From an uncultured Lachnospiraceae bacterium (GTDB lineage: Bacteria; Bacillota; Clostridia; Lachnospirales; Lachnospiraceae), in NCBI GenBank assembly GCA_937877165.1, contig CALEFO010000059.1, positions 1 to 54,022 of the forward strand: 54,022 nucleotides of DNA. The letters are read 5' to 3'. Below, one piece after another: positions 33,469 to 42,500 of the stretch. The notes under the pieces are model-generated. The model was not told where the DNA came from and ran no database searches. It was given only the letters and a program-made list of their open reading frames with translations. The position numbers and the translations under genes were made by a program. The number at the start of each line of letters is the position of its first letter. Within the stretch, counting starts at the first letter, position 1.

Positions 33469-34506
33469 TCACCTGCTCACCCACTGTTTTCCGGTCAAAA
33501 GGCGGACCATGTCATTCCGAATTGGAGCATAGTGTTCTTCCATCAGGCCGAAATCCATGTCCTTATAGGTCCACAGCGCATATCCGATCTGGTCCTGTTC
33601 GAACAATGCTGTGACATCCCTCAGCCACGCCAGCGTATCCGGAAGCGGGGCCTTGTCAATGACACCGAATTCTCCGCAATACAAACGAACCCCTCTCTCC
33701 TGCGCTGTCCGGACAGCATCTGCAAACACAGACTCCAGGAAATGGATATCCATTTTCCCGCAATGACTGTCAGTAACGGTTTTCCCTTGCTCTCCCAGTC
33801 TGAGACTTCGTTCCTGATACTCCGCCCGATCCGCCGGATAAGAAATCTCTGCATCCGGATCCATGGCCGCAACCCAATGGGCCTTCTGATGCGTGAACAA
33901 AAGCGGCTCATAAAAATGAAACGTATACATAATGTTGGAATCCATAGGCTGTTCCAGATATTTCAGAGTCGTTGCACTGTTCCACTGAATTCCACCATAA
34001 ATGATCGTAACCCTTGGATCAACCTGCCGGATTGTCTTCACCGTTTTCCGGATCAAAATATTCCATCGTTCCGCATGTTCGGTTTCCACCACTTCATTCA
34101 AAAGCTCAAATGCAATATTTGGACAGCCCCAAAAGTGCAATGCAATATTTTTCCACAGCTCCACAAATCGATTCTGCAGGTTCCGGCTCGTAAACAAAGT
34201 ATTTTTCTCTTTGTTTCCCGCATCATTAAAATCATACCCATAAGCTTTATGAAGATCCAGAACAAGATTCAGACCGTTTGCCGCACACCAGTCAATGACA
34301 TGATATACCCGCTCATATCCCGCTTCCTTGGGCGTACCGTCGTCTTCCTCCAGAACATTGTAATCAATTGGAAGTCTGACATGATCAAACCCCATTCTGA
34401 AAATCTTCTGAAAATCCTCTGCCTGAATAAAGCGGTCATAGTGCTCTTCCGTATGAACACACTGCGATAAATATCCCCCAAGATTAATTCCTCTCTTCAG
34501 TTCCAT
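33469..34506 (-). CDS. Glycoside hydrolase family 5 (cellulase-like), intracellular
   Basis: 345 residues of one GH5 domain, no signal peptide. The acid/base Glu is at 138 (IAFELLNEVVE) and the nucleophile Glu at 279 (LYCGEFGV); the early RLPIDYN and LDLHKAYG strands are typical. Cleavage of beta-glucosides or short beta-glucans taken into the cell is expected; the exact substrate is unknown. The ATG at 34506 follows GGGAGG; the TTG two codons earlier is too close to that site. A divergent AraC regulator lies 94 bases away. Confidence 0.9.
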   Translation of the reverse strand: MELKRGINLGGYLSQCVHTEEHYDRFIQAEDFQKIFRMGFDHVRLPIDYNVLEEDDGTPKEAGYERVYHVIDWCAANGLNLVLDLHKAYGYDFNDAGNKEKNTLFTSRNLQNRFVELWKNIALHFWGCPNIAFELLNEVVETEHAERWNILIRKTVKTIRQVDPRVTIIYGGIQWNSATTLKYLEQPMDSNIMYTFHFYEPLLFTHQKAHWVAAMDPDAEISYPADRAEYQERSLRLGEQGKTVTDSHCGKMDIHFLESVFADAVRTAQERGVRLYCGEFGVIDKAPLPDTLAWLRDVTALFEQDQIGYALWTYKDMDFGLMEEHYAPIRNDMVRLLTGKQWVSR

Positions 34507-34600
34507 TTCCAATTCCCTCCCTTTTAAGCTGCAGTATTATTCTGATCCCAAAAGAAGCGGGCAGATATCACAATATTGACTTTTCTTGTATAATATTGAT

Positions 34601-35380
34601 ATGGATTCTGAAAAAGAGAAATTAAAACCCGCAGAGGTTTCGCAAAGCAGTCCGACCTCTGTCTATCGTGACTTTCTTTCACGTGAAAAGCCTTTTTGGC
34701 GCGCCGCTTACCAGCCGGAGCAGGAATTCTATGCCACAATTGCCTCCGGTGACCTTGCTTTGGTCAAGCGCCTATGTCAGAAACCCTTTACAGAAAAATC
34801 AGGACTCGGAATTCTTTCCGGCAATCCATTGCAAAATCTCAAATATCACTTTGCCATTACTGCAGCCATGGTCGCAAGAGCATGCATCTCGCATGGCATG
34901 GAGCTTTCTGAAGCCTACAATCTCAGTGATTTTTTTATTCGAAAGGCAGATGCCGCACGTGATAAGAAAGCGCTTGACCAGATTCATCGGGAGATGTGTC
35001 TGGAATACACGGCACACATGCAGCAGCTGCAACGTTCTCCTGCGCTCTCACGTATGGTCGTAAGGACTCTTGATTATATTGATGAGCACCTTCACACTTC
35101 CCTTGGACTTTCGGATCTTGCTGCCTTAAGTAATGTATCGCCAGAGCACCTGTCCCGCACCTTTCATAAGGAAATGCACTGTACCATCAATACCTATATC
35201 TGTAACCGGCGGCTTGATACCGCCATTCAGATGCTGCTATATACGGATGATTCGATTGCAGAGATTTCTTCACTCCTTGCCTTTTCCAGCCAGAGCTACT
35301 TCTCCCGCGTTTTCAGCCGCCGTGAGAAATTGACACCTTCCGAGTACCGCCATCTGCATCTGCGGAATTTTCCCTTGTGA
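34601..35380 (+). CDS. AraC-family transcriptional regulator
   Basis: 259 residues. The C-terminal 100 residues form the double helix-turn-helix of AraC proteins (LHTSLGLSDLAALSNVSPEH, then DDSIAEISSLLAFSSQSYFS and the closing TPSEYR). The N-terminal half has no recognisable cupin motif. No ribosome binding site precedes the ATG at 34601; a TATAAT box ends only six bases before it, which would give a leaderless mRNA. It is divergent from the GH5 gene and likely regulates it. Confidence 0.88.
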   Translation: MDSEKEKLKPAEVSQSSPTSVYRDFLSREKPFWRAAYQPEQEFYATIASGDLALVKRLCQKPFTEKSGLGILSGNPLQNLKYHFAITAAMVARACISHGMELSEAYNLSDFFIRKADAARDKKALDQIHREMCLEYTAHMQQLQRSPALSRMVVRTLDYIDEHLHTSLGLSDLAALSNVSPEHLSRTFHKEMHCTINTYICNRRLDTAIQMLLYTDDSIAEISSLLAFSSQSYFSRVFSRREKLTPSEYRHLHLRNFPL

Positions 35381-35433
35381 GTATGGAAAGAATCTATCGT
35401 TTTGTTCTTCAGCGAATATCGAAAGGTATCGTC

Positions 35434-35970
35434 TCACAGATCCTTCTCCATCAGATCGCGAAGCTTTCCCCCATACTTCTCGCCAGACCAGACAACGCGG
35501 TAGCCAAGCTTCTCAAAGGACCTGTGGCTGTACGGATTCTCCGGATGTACCGTCCCCATCAGATGAGTGAACCCCTCCTTTTTCAGCTCTTCCTCCGGGA
35601 AGGCCATCAGGCGCTCCTGCAGGCCATGTCCGCGGTGCTCCGGAAGCACAACGGCCGTGTCCATATGGACAACCCTTTTCAATTCCTCCTCCGTAAATCC
35701 GACGTGGTACCCGAGATTATGCTCTGCAAGTTCCGGAATTTCAAGAAAGAACAATCCGGCAAGCTCCTCCTCTCCATTTTCCCGTCTTCTGGCAGCAAAA
35801 TAGCAGCTCACCTTTCCCCGTTTAAAATCACGAAGCTCCTCATCCAGATTATCGATGGAGAACCAGCTCTGCTGATCCTGCGGCATTTCTTCCTTCACCC
35901 GGATCACCATGTCACGGGCCATCTTTTCTTCACCTGGAACCGCCCGGCGGATATAATACGAATCTGTCAT
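35434..35970 (-). CDS. GNAT family N-acetyltransferase
   Basis: 178 residues. The acetyl-CoA binding motif is visible as AVVLPEHRGHGLQERLM (about residues 105-121) and the C-terminal part MGTVHPENPYSHRSFEKLGY is the usual GNAT motif B region. A GAGGG site precedes the ATG. The acceptor is unknown. It lies convergent to the AraC gene and ahead of lrgB on the same strand but after a gap, so no operon function is evident. Confidence 0.85.
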   Translation of the reverse strand: MTDSYYIRRAVPGEEKMARDMVIRVKEEMPQDQQSWFSIDNLDEELRDFKRGKVSCYFAARRRENGEEELAGLFFLEIPELAEHNLGYHVGFTEEELKRVVHMDTAVVLPEHRGHGLQERLMAFPEEELKKEGFTHLMGTVHPENPYSHRSFEKLGYRVVWSGEKYGGKLRDLMEKDL

Positions 35971-36022
35971 TGTTTCCCTCTTCGATACAGGAGAAGCTGA
36001 CAGCGGTCAGCTTCGAGTGTCA

Positions 36023-36730
36023 TTACCTGAGCAGCTGCGCGAACACCGGACACAGAACTGCCGTCAGAATTCCCGCAACCGCGATGGACAGGCCGCTCAT
36101 TGCCCCTTCTACCTCCCCCATCTGAAGCGCCTTACTCGTCCCGACCGCATGCGCGGAGGTTCCAATGCCGACACCTTTGGCGATGGGATCAGTTATATGA
36201 AACCACTTGCAGACTGCCTCGGCAAGCAGATTTCCCGCAATTCCCGTCAGAATAACGATGGCCCCTGTCAGAGCCGTGATCCCGCCAAGCTCTGCCGCAA
36301 CATCCATGCTGATAGCCGTCGTAACGGACTTCGGAAGGAGTGTTACGTACTGCTCATGGGACAGATCGAAGACAACAGCCAATACCAGTGCACTTCCCAT
36401 GCTGATGAAGGTTCCTACGGAAATTCCTGCGATGATGGCCGCTGCATTTTCCTTCAGCAGATTCCACTTCTCATACAGCGGGATTGCGAGGCTGATCGTC
36501 GCAGGCAGCAGAAGATAGCTGACCGGCGCCGCGCTTTCCTTGTAATCTGCATACGGAATCTTCAAGACCGACAGCAGAATGATCACGAAAATACTGCCGA
36601 GGAGCAGCGGATTAAAAAAAGCCTTTCCCGTCAGTCTGTTGATCAAGGCTCCGGCCCCAAAAGCCGCCAATGTCAGAAGCACGCCCCATACCGAGGACAG
36701 TGCCAGAAAATCATTCAGTAATGCTGTCAT
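36023..36730 (-). CDS. lrgB: LrgB family membrane protein
   Basis: 235 residues, about six to seven helices, family pattern in SVTTAISMDVAAELGGITAL and GIGTSAHAVGTSKALQMGEV. With LrgA it forms a holin/antiholin-like system, shown in some Firmicutes to be a pyruvate transporter. The ATG at 36730 has a GAGG site and overlaps lrgA by 20 bases; a longer frame to 36868 runs inside lrgA and is not needed. A pyruvate link would suit the LDH-family gene upstream. Confidence 0.92.
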   Translation of the reverse strand: MTALLNDFLALSSVWGVLLTLAAFGAGALINRLTGKAFFNPLLLGSIFVIILLSVLKIPYADYKESAAPVSYLLLPATISLAIPLYEKWNLLKENAAAIIAGISVGTFISMGSALVLAVVFDLSHEQYVTLLPKSVTTAISMDVAAELGGITALTGAIVILTGIAGNLLAEAVCKWFHITDPIAKGVGIGTSAHAVGTSKALQMGEVEGAMSGLSIAVAGILTAVLCPVFAQLLR

Positions 36731-37136
36731 GCGATGCCTCCTTCTCTTCTGCTTCCCCTGCTCCGTCCTGTACAGCAGCGGGCACCTGCTTTCGTCTTTT
36801 CCCAGTAAAAAGCTGCGTCGTCCTTCCCGCAGAGGCAAGAACCAGAATCGTGACCGGGACAATAGCAATGATGATCGGGATTGCCATCTCTCCCAGCTGC
36901 ACCCACAGCTCCATCACACCAACCGCAGCGGGTACGAATAGAAGCGGGAAGATCCCCGTCAGGAAGTTTCCGACCTCCTTGACCTGTTCCAGCTTCACAA
37001 TGCCGGTCTTTAGGGCCGCCAGAAGGAGAATCAGTCCGTAAATGCTTGCCGGAATCGGCAGCGGCAATGCCTCATGCAGGATTTCTCCCAGAAAGCAGAA
37101 TGCCATAATACGTGCAAATTGATACAAATAGCGCAT
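36711..37136 (-). CDS. lrgA: LrgA/CidA family holin-like protein
   Basis: 141 residues with four hydrophobic helices (YLYQFARIMAFCFLGEILHE at the start; LPIPASIYGLILLLAAL; NFLTGIFPLLFVPAAVGVME; IIIAIVPVTILVLAS) and a charged tail. The ATG at 37136 has AGAGGG six bases upstream; ATGs at 37151 and 37181 lack one. It overlaps lrgB and is the first gene of the pair. Confidence 0.92.
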   Translation of the reverse strand: MRYLYQFARIMAFCFLGEILHEALPLPIPASIYGLILLLAALKTGIVKLEQVKEVGNFLTGIFPLLFVPAAVGVMELWVQLGEMAIPIIIAIVPVTILVLASAGRTTQLFTGKRRKQVPAAVQDGAGEAEEKEASHDSITE

Positions 37137-37309
37137 AAAAATCCCTCTCATCGCCGAAGCAGCATCCCCCGCCGGAGACATTCCGCGGGAGTACCTTTTC
37201 CGGACTGCTCACAAAATGCTAAGAAAATGAACATTCCTATTGTAGGCGATGGAGGGACTTATTCAATGGTGCTGCATTTTCTGTCTGCAAACAGCCAAAT
37301 TTTAACTGC

Positions 37310-38260
37310 TTATACCAGCTCCTTGTAGAAAGGAATCAGAACCGCTGCCGATTTTTTCAGTGCTGCCTCCTCATCTTCCTTCAGCTTGATTTCAACAATC
37401 TCGCGCGCACCGGTCTTGTCGATGATGGTCGGCATGCTCAGGAATACATCGTCCAGTCCGTAGTGTCCGTCCAGGCAGACCGTTACCGGATAAATCCGGT
37501 TTTCATTAAAGAGAATCGATTTCACAATGGCCGTCGTCGATGCCGCAATGCCGTAGCAGGTATTTCCCTTGCGGTTGAAAATTTCCCAGCCGGCCTGAAT
37601 GGTCTGTTTCAGAAGGTCTTCCTTCGTCACGTTCTTCGTACGGTCCGCATTGTCCTGCATGACATCGTCCACCCGCTTGCCGCCGATGGTGGCGGAATTC
37701 CAGGAGACGAATTCGCTGTCACCGTGCTCACCGCAGACAAAGGCCTCCACGCTCTTTGCATCCAGATCATACATTCCGGACAGTTCACAGCACAGTCGCG
37801 CCGTATCCAGCGTTGTACCGCTGCCGATGACACGGTTCTTCGGAAGTCCGGACAGCCGCCACACATAATAGGTCATGATATCCACGGGGTTCGACACCAC
37901 CAGGAAAATTCCATTGAATCCGCTCTTCATCACGGATCCGACGATGCTCTTCATGATCTTCATACTGGGCTCCAGCATCTTCAGCCGGTCATTGGAATCC
38001 TTTGGCATGGGAGCCGACGCCGTGATGATGACAATATCCGCATCCGTACAATCGGAGTAATCTCCCGCCTTCACCTGAATGTTGCGGTTCATGAAATAAA
38101 TCGAGTGCTGCATATCCAGCGCTTCCGCATACGCCTTATCCTTGTTGACATCAATCAGCACAATTTCCTCGCACAGTCCCTGATTCACAATGGTATATGC
38201 GGTCGTTGCGCCGACATTGCCAACACCTACGATTGCAACCTTGGAATTCTTAAAGCCCAT
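37310..38260 (-). CDS. L-lactate/2-hydroxyacid dehydrogenase (LDH family) with unusual specificity loop
   Basis: 316 residues. NAD-binding GVGNVGATT, SNPVDIMTYYVWRLSGLPKN and the catalytic His 179 in CGEHGDSEF are all present, with the substrate-binding Arg in LDTARL. The mobile loop, where lactate dehydrogenases have the NQKPGETR pattern, reads ASAPMPKDSNDR: it is one residue longer and has no Gln at the specificity position. It may act on larger 2-oxoacids, as the hydroxyisocaproate dehydrogenases do, rather than on pyruvate. The ATG at 38260 has AGGAGG six bases upstream. Confidence 0.85.
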   Translation of the reverse strand: MGFKNSKVAIVGVGNVGATTAYTIVNQGLCEEIVLIDVNKDKAYAEALDMQHSIYFMNRNIQVKAGDYSDCTDADIVIITASAPMPKDSNDRLKMLEPSMKIMKSIVGSVMKSGFNGIFLVVSNPVDIMTYYVWRLSGLPKNRVIGSGTTLDTARLCCELSGMYDLDAKSVEAFVCGEHGDSEFVSWNSATIGGKRVDDVMQDNADRTKNVTKEDLLKQTIQAGWEIFNRKGNTCYGIAASTTAIVKSILFNENRIYPVTVCLDGHYGLDDVFLSMPTIIDKTGAREIVEIKLKEDEEAALKKSAAVLIPFYKELV

Positions 38261-38357
38261 TCTGTCCTCCTGACGTTTGCCGAATACCTCAGCACCGATG
38301 CTGCTGTTAGAAGATGACATGTCAATGTCACTTTCTAACCTGATATCTTTCACGACT

Positions 38358-38385
38358 ATTATAGTCTTTACCATAGGTAAAACAA
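38358..38385 (-). promoter_or_regulatory. Promoter with palindromes upstream of the LDH-family gene
   Basis: Minus strand TTGTTT (38380-38385), 16-base spacer, TATAAT (38358-38363). TTTACCATAGGTAAA (38367-38381) is a perfect palindrome filling the spacer, and the -10 box is itself inside GACTATAATAGTC. The first is a good candidate operator. Confidence 0.6.
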
Positions 38386-38560
38386 TGAATTCAGTCTTCG
38401 TCTGTCATTCCGAAAAAGAAGGGAAGTGCATACGAGAATTGTTTAACCATTGTTGTTTTTTCCAGCTATGATGAATCTGAATACATCTGAGGATCCGCTT
38501 TTGCGAGGTTCTCTTCGTGTTGTCGCAGACAGACTGCGGCAGGAAGGATGTCAGAAGAAA

Positions 38561-39493
38561 ATGAAAATTGTCATTATTGGTGCAGGTGCCATGGGGTGTC
38601 TTTATGGAGCATATCTGAGCAGGAACAACGAGGTTGTTATGCTGGACAGCTACCAGCCGCAGGTGGATGCCATTAACGGTCACGGCATTCACGTTCTGGA
38701 GGAAGACGGCAGCGAAGTAACCTATGATCATGTGAGTGCCGCACTTTCCGGGGAATACAAGGAGCCTGCCGATCTCGTCATTGTCTTCGTTAAGTCCACC
38801 TTCTCCGAAGATGCACTGCGTGCAAACCGGAGGCTCTTCGGCGAGCACACGCTCGTGATGACGCTGCAGAACGGTGCCGGAAATGACCGCAAGATCGCGC
38901 AGTACGTGGACAAGAAGAACATCATCATTGGAACCAGCAAGCACAATTCCGTCAACATGGGCGGCGGAATGGTCCGCCACAGCGGTCACGGCGTTACAAC
39001 GATTGGCAGCAACCTGAAGGAAAATCCGAATCTTCCCGTAATCAAGGCTCTGCTGGAGGAAAGCGGTTTTCTTGCAGAGATCACCGATGACATTCAGAGG
39101 ATCATCTGGAGCAAGCTGTTCGTGAATCTTTCCATCAACACCTTCACCGCGATCACGAGATCACCGATCAGCTCCATGATCGACAACCGGTATGCTTGGG
39201 ATTTTGCCGAGAAGATGATCTGCGAAGCCGTCAATGTCGCCGAAGCAGACGGGACACATTTCTCCTACATGGAGGTCCTGAATATGGTGCATCACGTCTG
39301 TGAGGATGCCGGAAAGGGCTATTCCTCCATGTCCCAGGATGTCATGCACTGCCGCCGCACCGAAATCGATGCCATCAACGGAGCCATCGTCGAGCAGGCG
39401 AAGCTCTACAATGTTCCGGTCCCGTACAACTCGCTGATTGTGGATCTGATTCATGCGATCGAGGGCTCCTATAAATATCAGGAAAAGCAGTAG
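38561..39493 (+). CDS. Ketopantoate reductase family (ApbA/PanE) oxidoreductase
   Basis: 310 residues. N-terminal Rossmann fold MKIVIIGAGAMGCLYG, then FVKSTFSEDAL and LQNGAGNDRKI as in PanE; the C-terminal helical domain shows WSKLFVNLSINTFTAI with the catalytic Lys and SSMSQDVMHCRRTEIDAING. It would reduce ketopantoate to pantoate with NADPH, or a related 2-oxoacid, since many paralogues have other substrates. The ATG at 38561 begins the Rossmann strand; the frame to 38450 adds a non-conserved tail. Divergent from the LDH-family gene. Confidence 0.82.
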   Translation: MKIVIIGAGAMGCLYGAYLSRNNEVVMLDSYQPQVDAINGHGIHVLEEDGSEVTYDHVSAALSGEYKEPADLVIVFVKSTFSEDALRANRRLFGEHTLVMTLQNGAGNDRKIAQYVDKKNIIIGTSKHNSVNMGGGMVRHSGHGVTTIGSNLKENPNLPVIKALLEESGFLAEITDDIQRIIWSKLFVNLSINTFTAITRSPISSMIDNRYAWDFAEKMICEAVNVAEADGTHFSYMEVLNMVHHVCEDAGKGYSSMSQDVMHCRRTEIDAINGAIVEQAKLYNVPVPYNSLIVDLIHAIEGSYKYQEKQ

Positions 39494-39508
39494 CTTAGAT
39501 CAAAAAGA

Positions 39509-39548
39509 GGCTGTGAGATCACCCATACGGATGATTTCACAGCCTTTT
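39509..39548 (+). terminator. Terminator between panE-like gene and hybrid kinase gene
   Basis: GGCTGTGA-g-ATC pairs with GAT-t-TCACAGCC followed by TTTT on the plus strand; AAAAAGA precedes it, so it can also act on the minus strand. The kinase stop codon lies inside the stem. Confidence 0.8.
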
Positions 39549-42500
39549 CCAGCATAATTCAGGAAGATATCCCAGAATTTCTCCCAGTGTCTTTTCCAGT
39601 TTGCCGATGTCCACCGGCTTGGACAGGTGGCCGTTCATGCCGCTGGCAAGTGAACGTTTCACATCCTCATCAAACGCGTTTGCACTCATCGCGACGATCG
39701 GAAGCGTCCTGCAGTCATCACGTGGGATTCTCCGGATTTCTCTTGTCGCCTCCAGGCCGTCCATGACCGGCATCATGATATCCATCAGAACCAGATCATA
39801 GTGTCCGGGATTGGCCCTCACGGCTTCTACTGCTTCTTTTCCGTTGTGCGCCTCTTCCACCCGTATTCCATAATCTGACAGAAGTGTGTGGATGATTTCC
39901 ATGTTCAGTGCATTGTCCTCTGCGACCAGTACCGTTTTGCCTTTGAGATTGACCTTCTTCCCGGCATGCGTCTCCTGTGGCTCTTCTTCCATCGACGTAA
40001 GCTCCACGGTAAAGCGGAAGGTACTGCCCGCACCCGGAGCACTCTGCAGTTCAATGTCAGAATCCATCATGTGAACCAGACTGCTGCAGATGGCAAGGCC
40101 GAGTCCGGTTCCCTGTCTTCTTGCATTCTCCGAATCATCCGCCTGCTCAAAGCTCTGGAAAATCAGCCGCTGCTTCTCCTCGGGAATTCCGATTCCGTCA
40201 TCTCTCACGGCGAAGCTGACTCTGGACTTTCCATTCCCTTCCTGCCTCTCTCTCACCGTAAGCCAGACATGCCCGCCGGCATTGGTATACTTCACCGCAT
40301 TGCCAAGAAGGTTCACCAGGATCTGGTTCATCCGAAGCTCATCGCACAGGAACCAGTCATGTATCAGATCAATTTCCGGAAGATACTGAAGATCCTTCTC
40401 GGCCAGTCTGGCCTCCATGATGGTTTCCAAGTTTTCCACCGTTTTGCGGAGATTGCAGCTGCTGCAGACCAGACGCATCTTCCCGCTTTCGATCTTGGAC
40501 ATATCCAGAATATCATTCAGAAGGCCCAGCAGATAATTCGAGGAGCTCTCAATCTTGCGGAGGCAGTCTGTTCTTCGTTCCTCACTCTGCCCGCTGCGCA
40601 GGGCGATCTCCGTCATCCCGATAATTCCGTTCATCGGGGTCCGGATCTCATGTGACATCCGCGCGAGGAAATCCGATTTTGCCTGCGCCGACAGATCATG
40701 CCGCTGCAGGTTGATGCGGTTCTGAATGATCGTGCTGATTTCTTCCAGACGCTTCTGCCGGCTGATATCCCGGAACACCTCCTGGTCCACTCCGAGGAAA
40801 ATGATGCTCCCCGTATAGTGCCCGTTGTCTTCCATGTGATAAAGAAATCCTGTCCGCCGATTCAGGAACGCTCCCAGCGCGGGATCACTCCACTCCCTCT
40901 CTGTAATCGGAAGAAGCTTCTGGATCACTCTTTCTTCCGCATATGACTGATATCTCATCCCTGCGCAGTGAAGAATCGGATCCTTCTGCCCGGCTTCCTT
41001 CCTCCAGCGGTACGTCACCGAGCTCGACAAATAATCGTGGTCGAAATGTGTCACAATCACATTGTCCAGAGGACCGTGTTCCCGCAGCTTCACGACAAGG
41101 ACATCCATGACCACATGAACATCTCCGTTCCGATCGAACAGATTCAGCGCAAGAGAAGGAAGACTCAGCTGACGAATCCGGGCAAAGGATTCCGTCTCAT
41201 GAATTCCACTCCGGATCGGCATCTTCCTCTCGTCCTCAGACAGCCGCTCATACAAGACGACATCTTCCTTCCGCCTTGCCGCCGTTTCCAGCGCAAGCTC
41301 CGCGCGGTCAATTCCGACCGAAAGCTTTCCCGCTGCTTCAAGACCCGCAACGCCGCAGGACAGATGCAGTACCAGATAGTTCTCGTCTGTAATTTCGGAG
41401 AAGCTCCGGCCAGCCCTTCGCAGAACCGGTCTTACCTGTGCCGGTTCCATCCCCGCCAGCCACAAAAGGACCCGGTTCTCTCCTGCCCGAACGTACAAAA
41501 CCTCTGAGGAAAGTGTCTCCCGGCAGCATTCCAGAAGCATTTTTCCGAGCTGCTCCAGAAGAATCTCTCCAAAAGCGAGGCCATACTGCTCCTTAATGGA
41601 AGTAAAGCGGTCCACACTGACCAGCGCAAGTGTGCCAGCAGGACGCAGCTTCCGGCTGGCCTCAATCGCTCCTTTTCCATACGTAAGACGATAGAAGGAT
41701 GTCACCGGATCCAGAATCTGCCGGTTGTGCTGTGCCTCCTCCAGAAGCTTCTGCTGCTGAATGTTGTGGACACAGCCGACAATTCGGTTGAATTCACCGG
41801 TTTCATCCTGCATCAGACTTCCGGACAGGTGCACCCATATATACGGCTCCTGTGCGCTCTCCCGGAGGCGGAACTCCACATCCAGTCTGGCGCTGCCGGA
41901 GACGATCGCCTCATAAAGCGTTCTCACGTCCTCCGGATGGATATAAATATTGCCCGGACGGTCCAGAAATTCCGGATGCTCGCTGCAGTCCCAGACGCCG
42001 TCGCTCGTTTTGCTGTTGACAATCTCGAGCCGTCTCGTCTTCTTGTTAAAGGTGAAGAACATATCCTGTGTGCTCTCCACGGCAATCCGATATTTCTCCT
42101 TCTCCTCCAGAAGATGATCCTCTGTCTGCTTCTGACGGTCCGTCAGGTTCTCAATGACATCGTGCAGTTCATCAATTTCCAGAATATTTGCCGTCCGGAA
42201 ATTCCGGATTCCCTCCACACCGCCGCGGACACTTTCCATCAGGCGATAGACCGGCTTCGTCACATACCGGCTCAGAATCAGCACGCAGCCGCTCGCGAAG
42301 ACAAGGCTGATCACAATCGCAGCCAGCATTCTCCGATACAGGTTCGTGCCAAGGCCGTACACCGAATTCTCACTCACAAAGCCGCACAGAACCCATTTTG
42401 TGTCGGTGTACGGCACGTGATTACTGTAAATATCCAGTTTCACGGGGATGGCATAAATATGCTGATTGCCAACTTTTGCCCCCTGCACCAGGCAGAAGGA

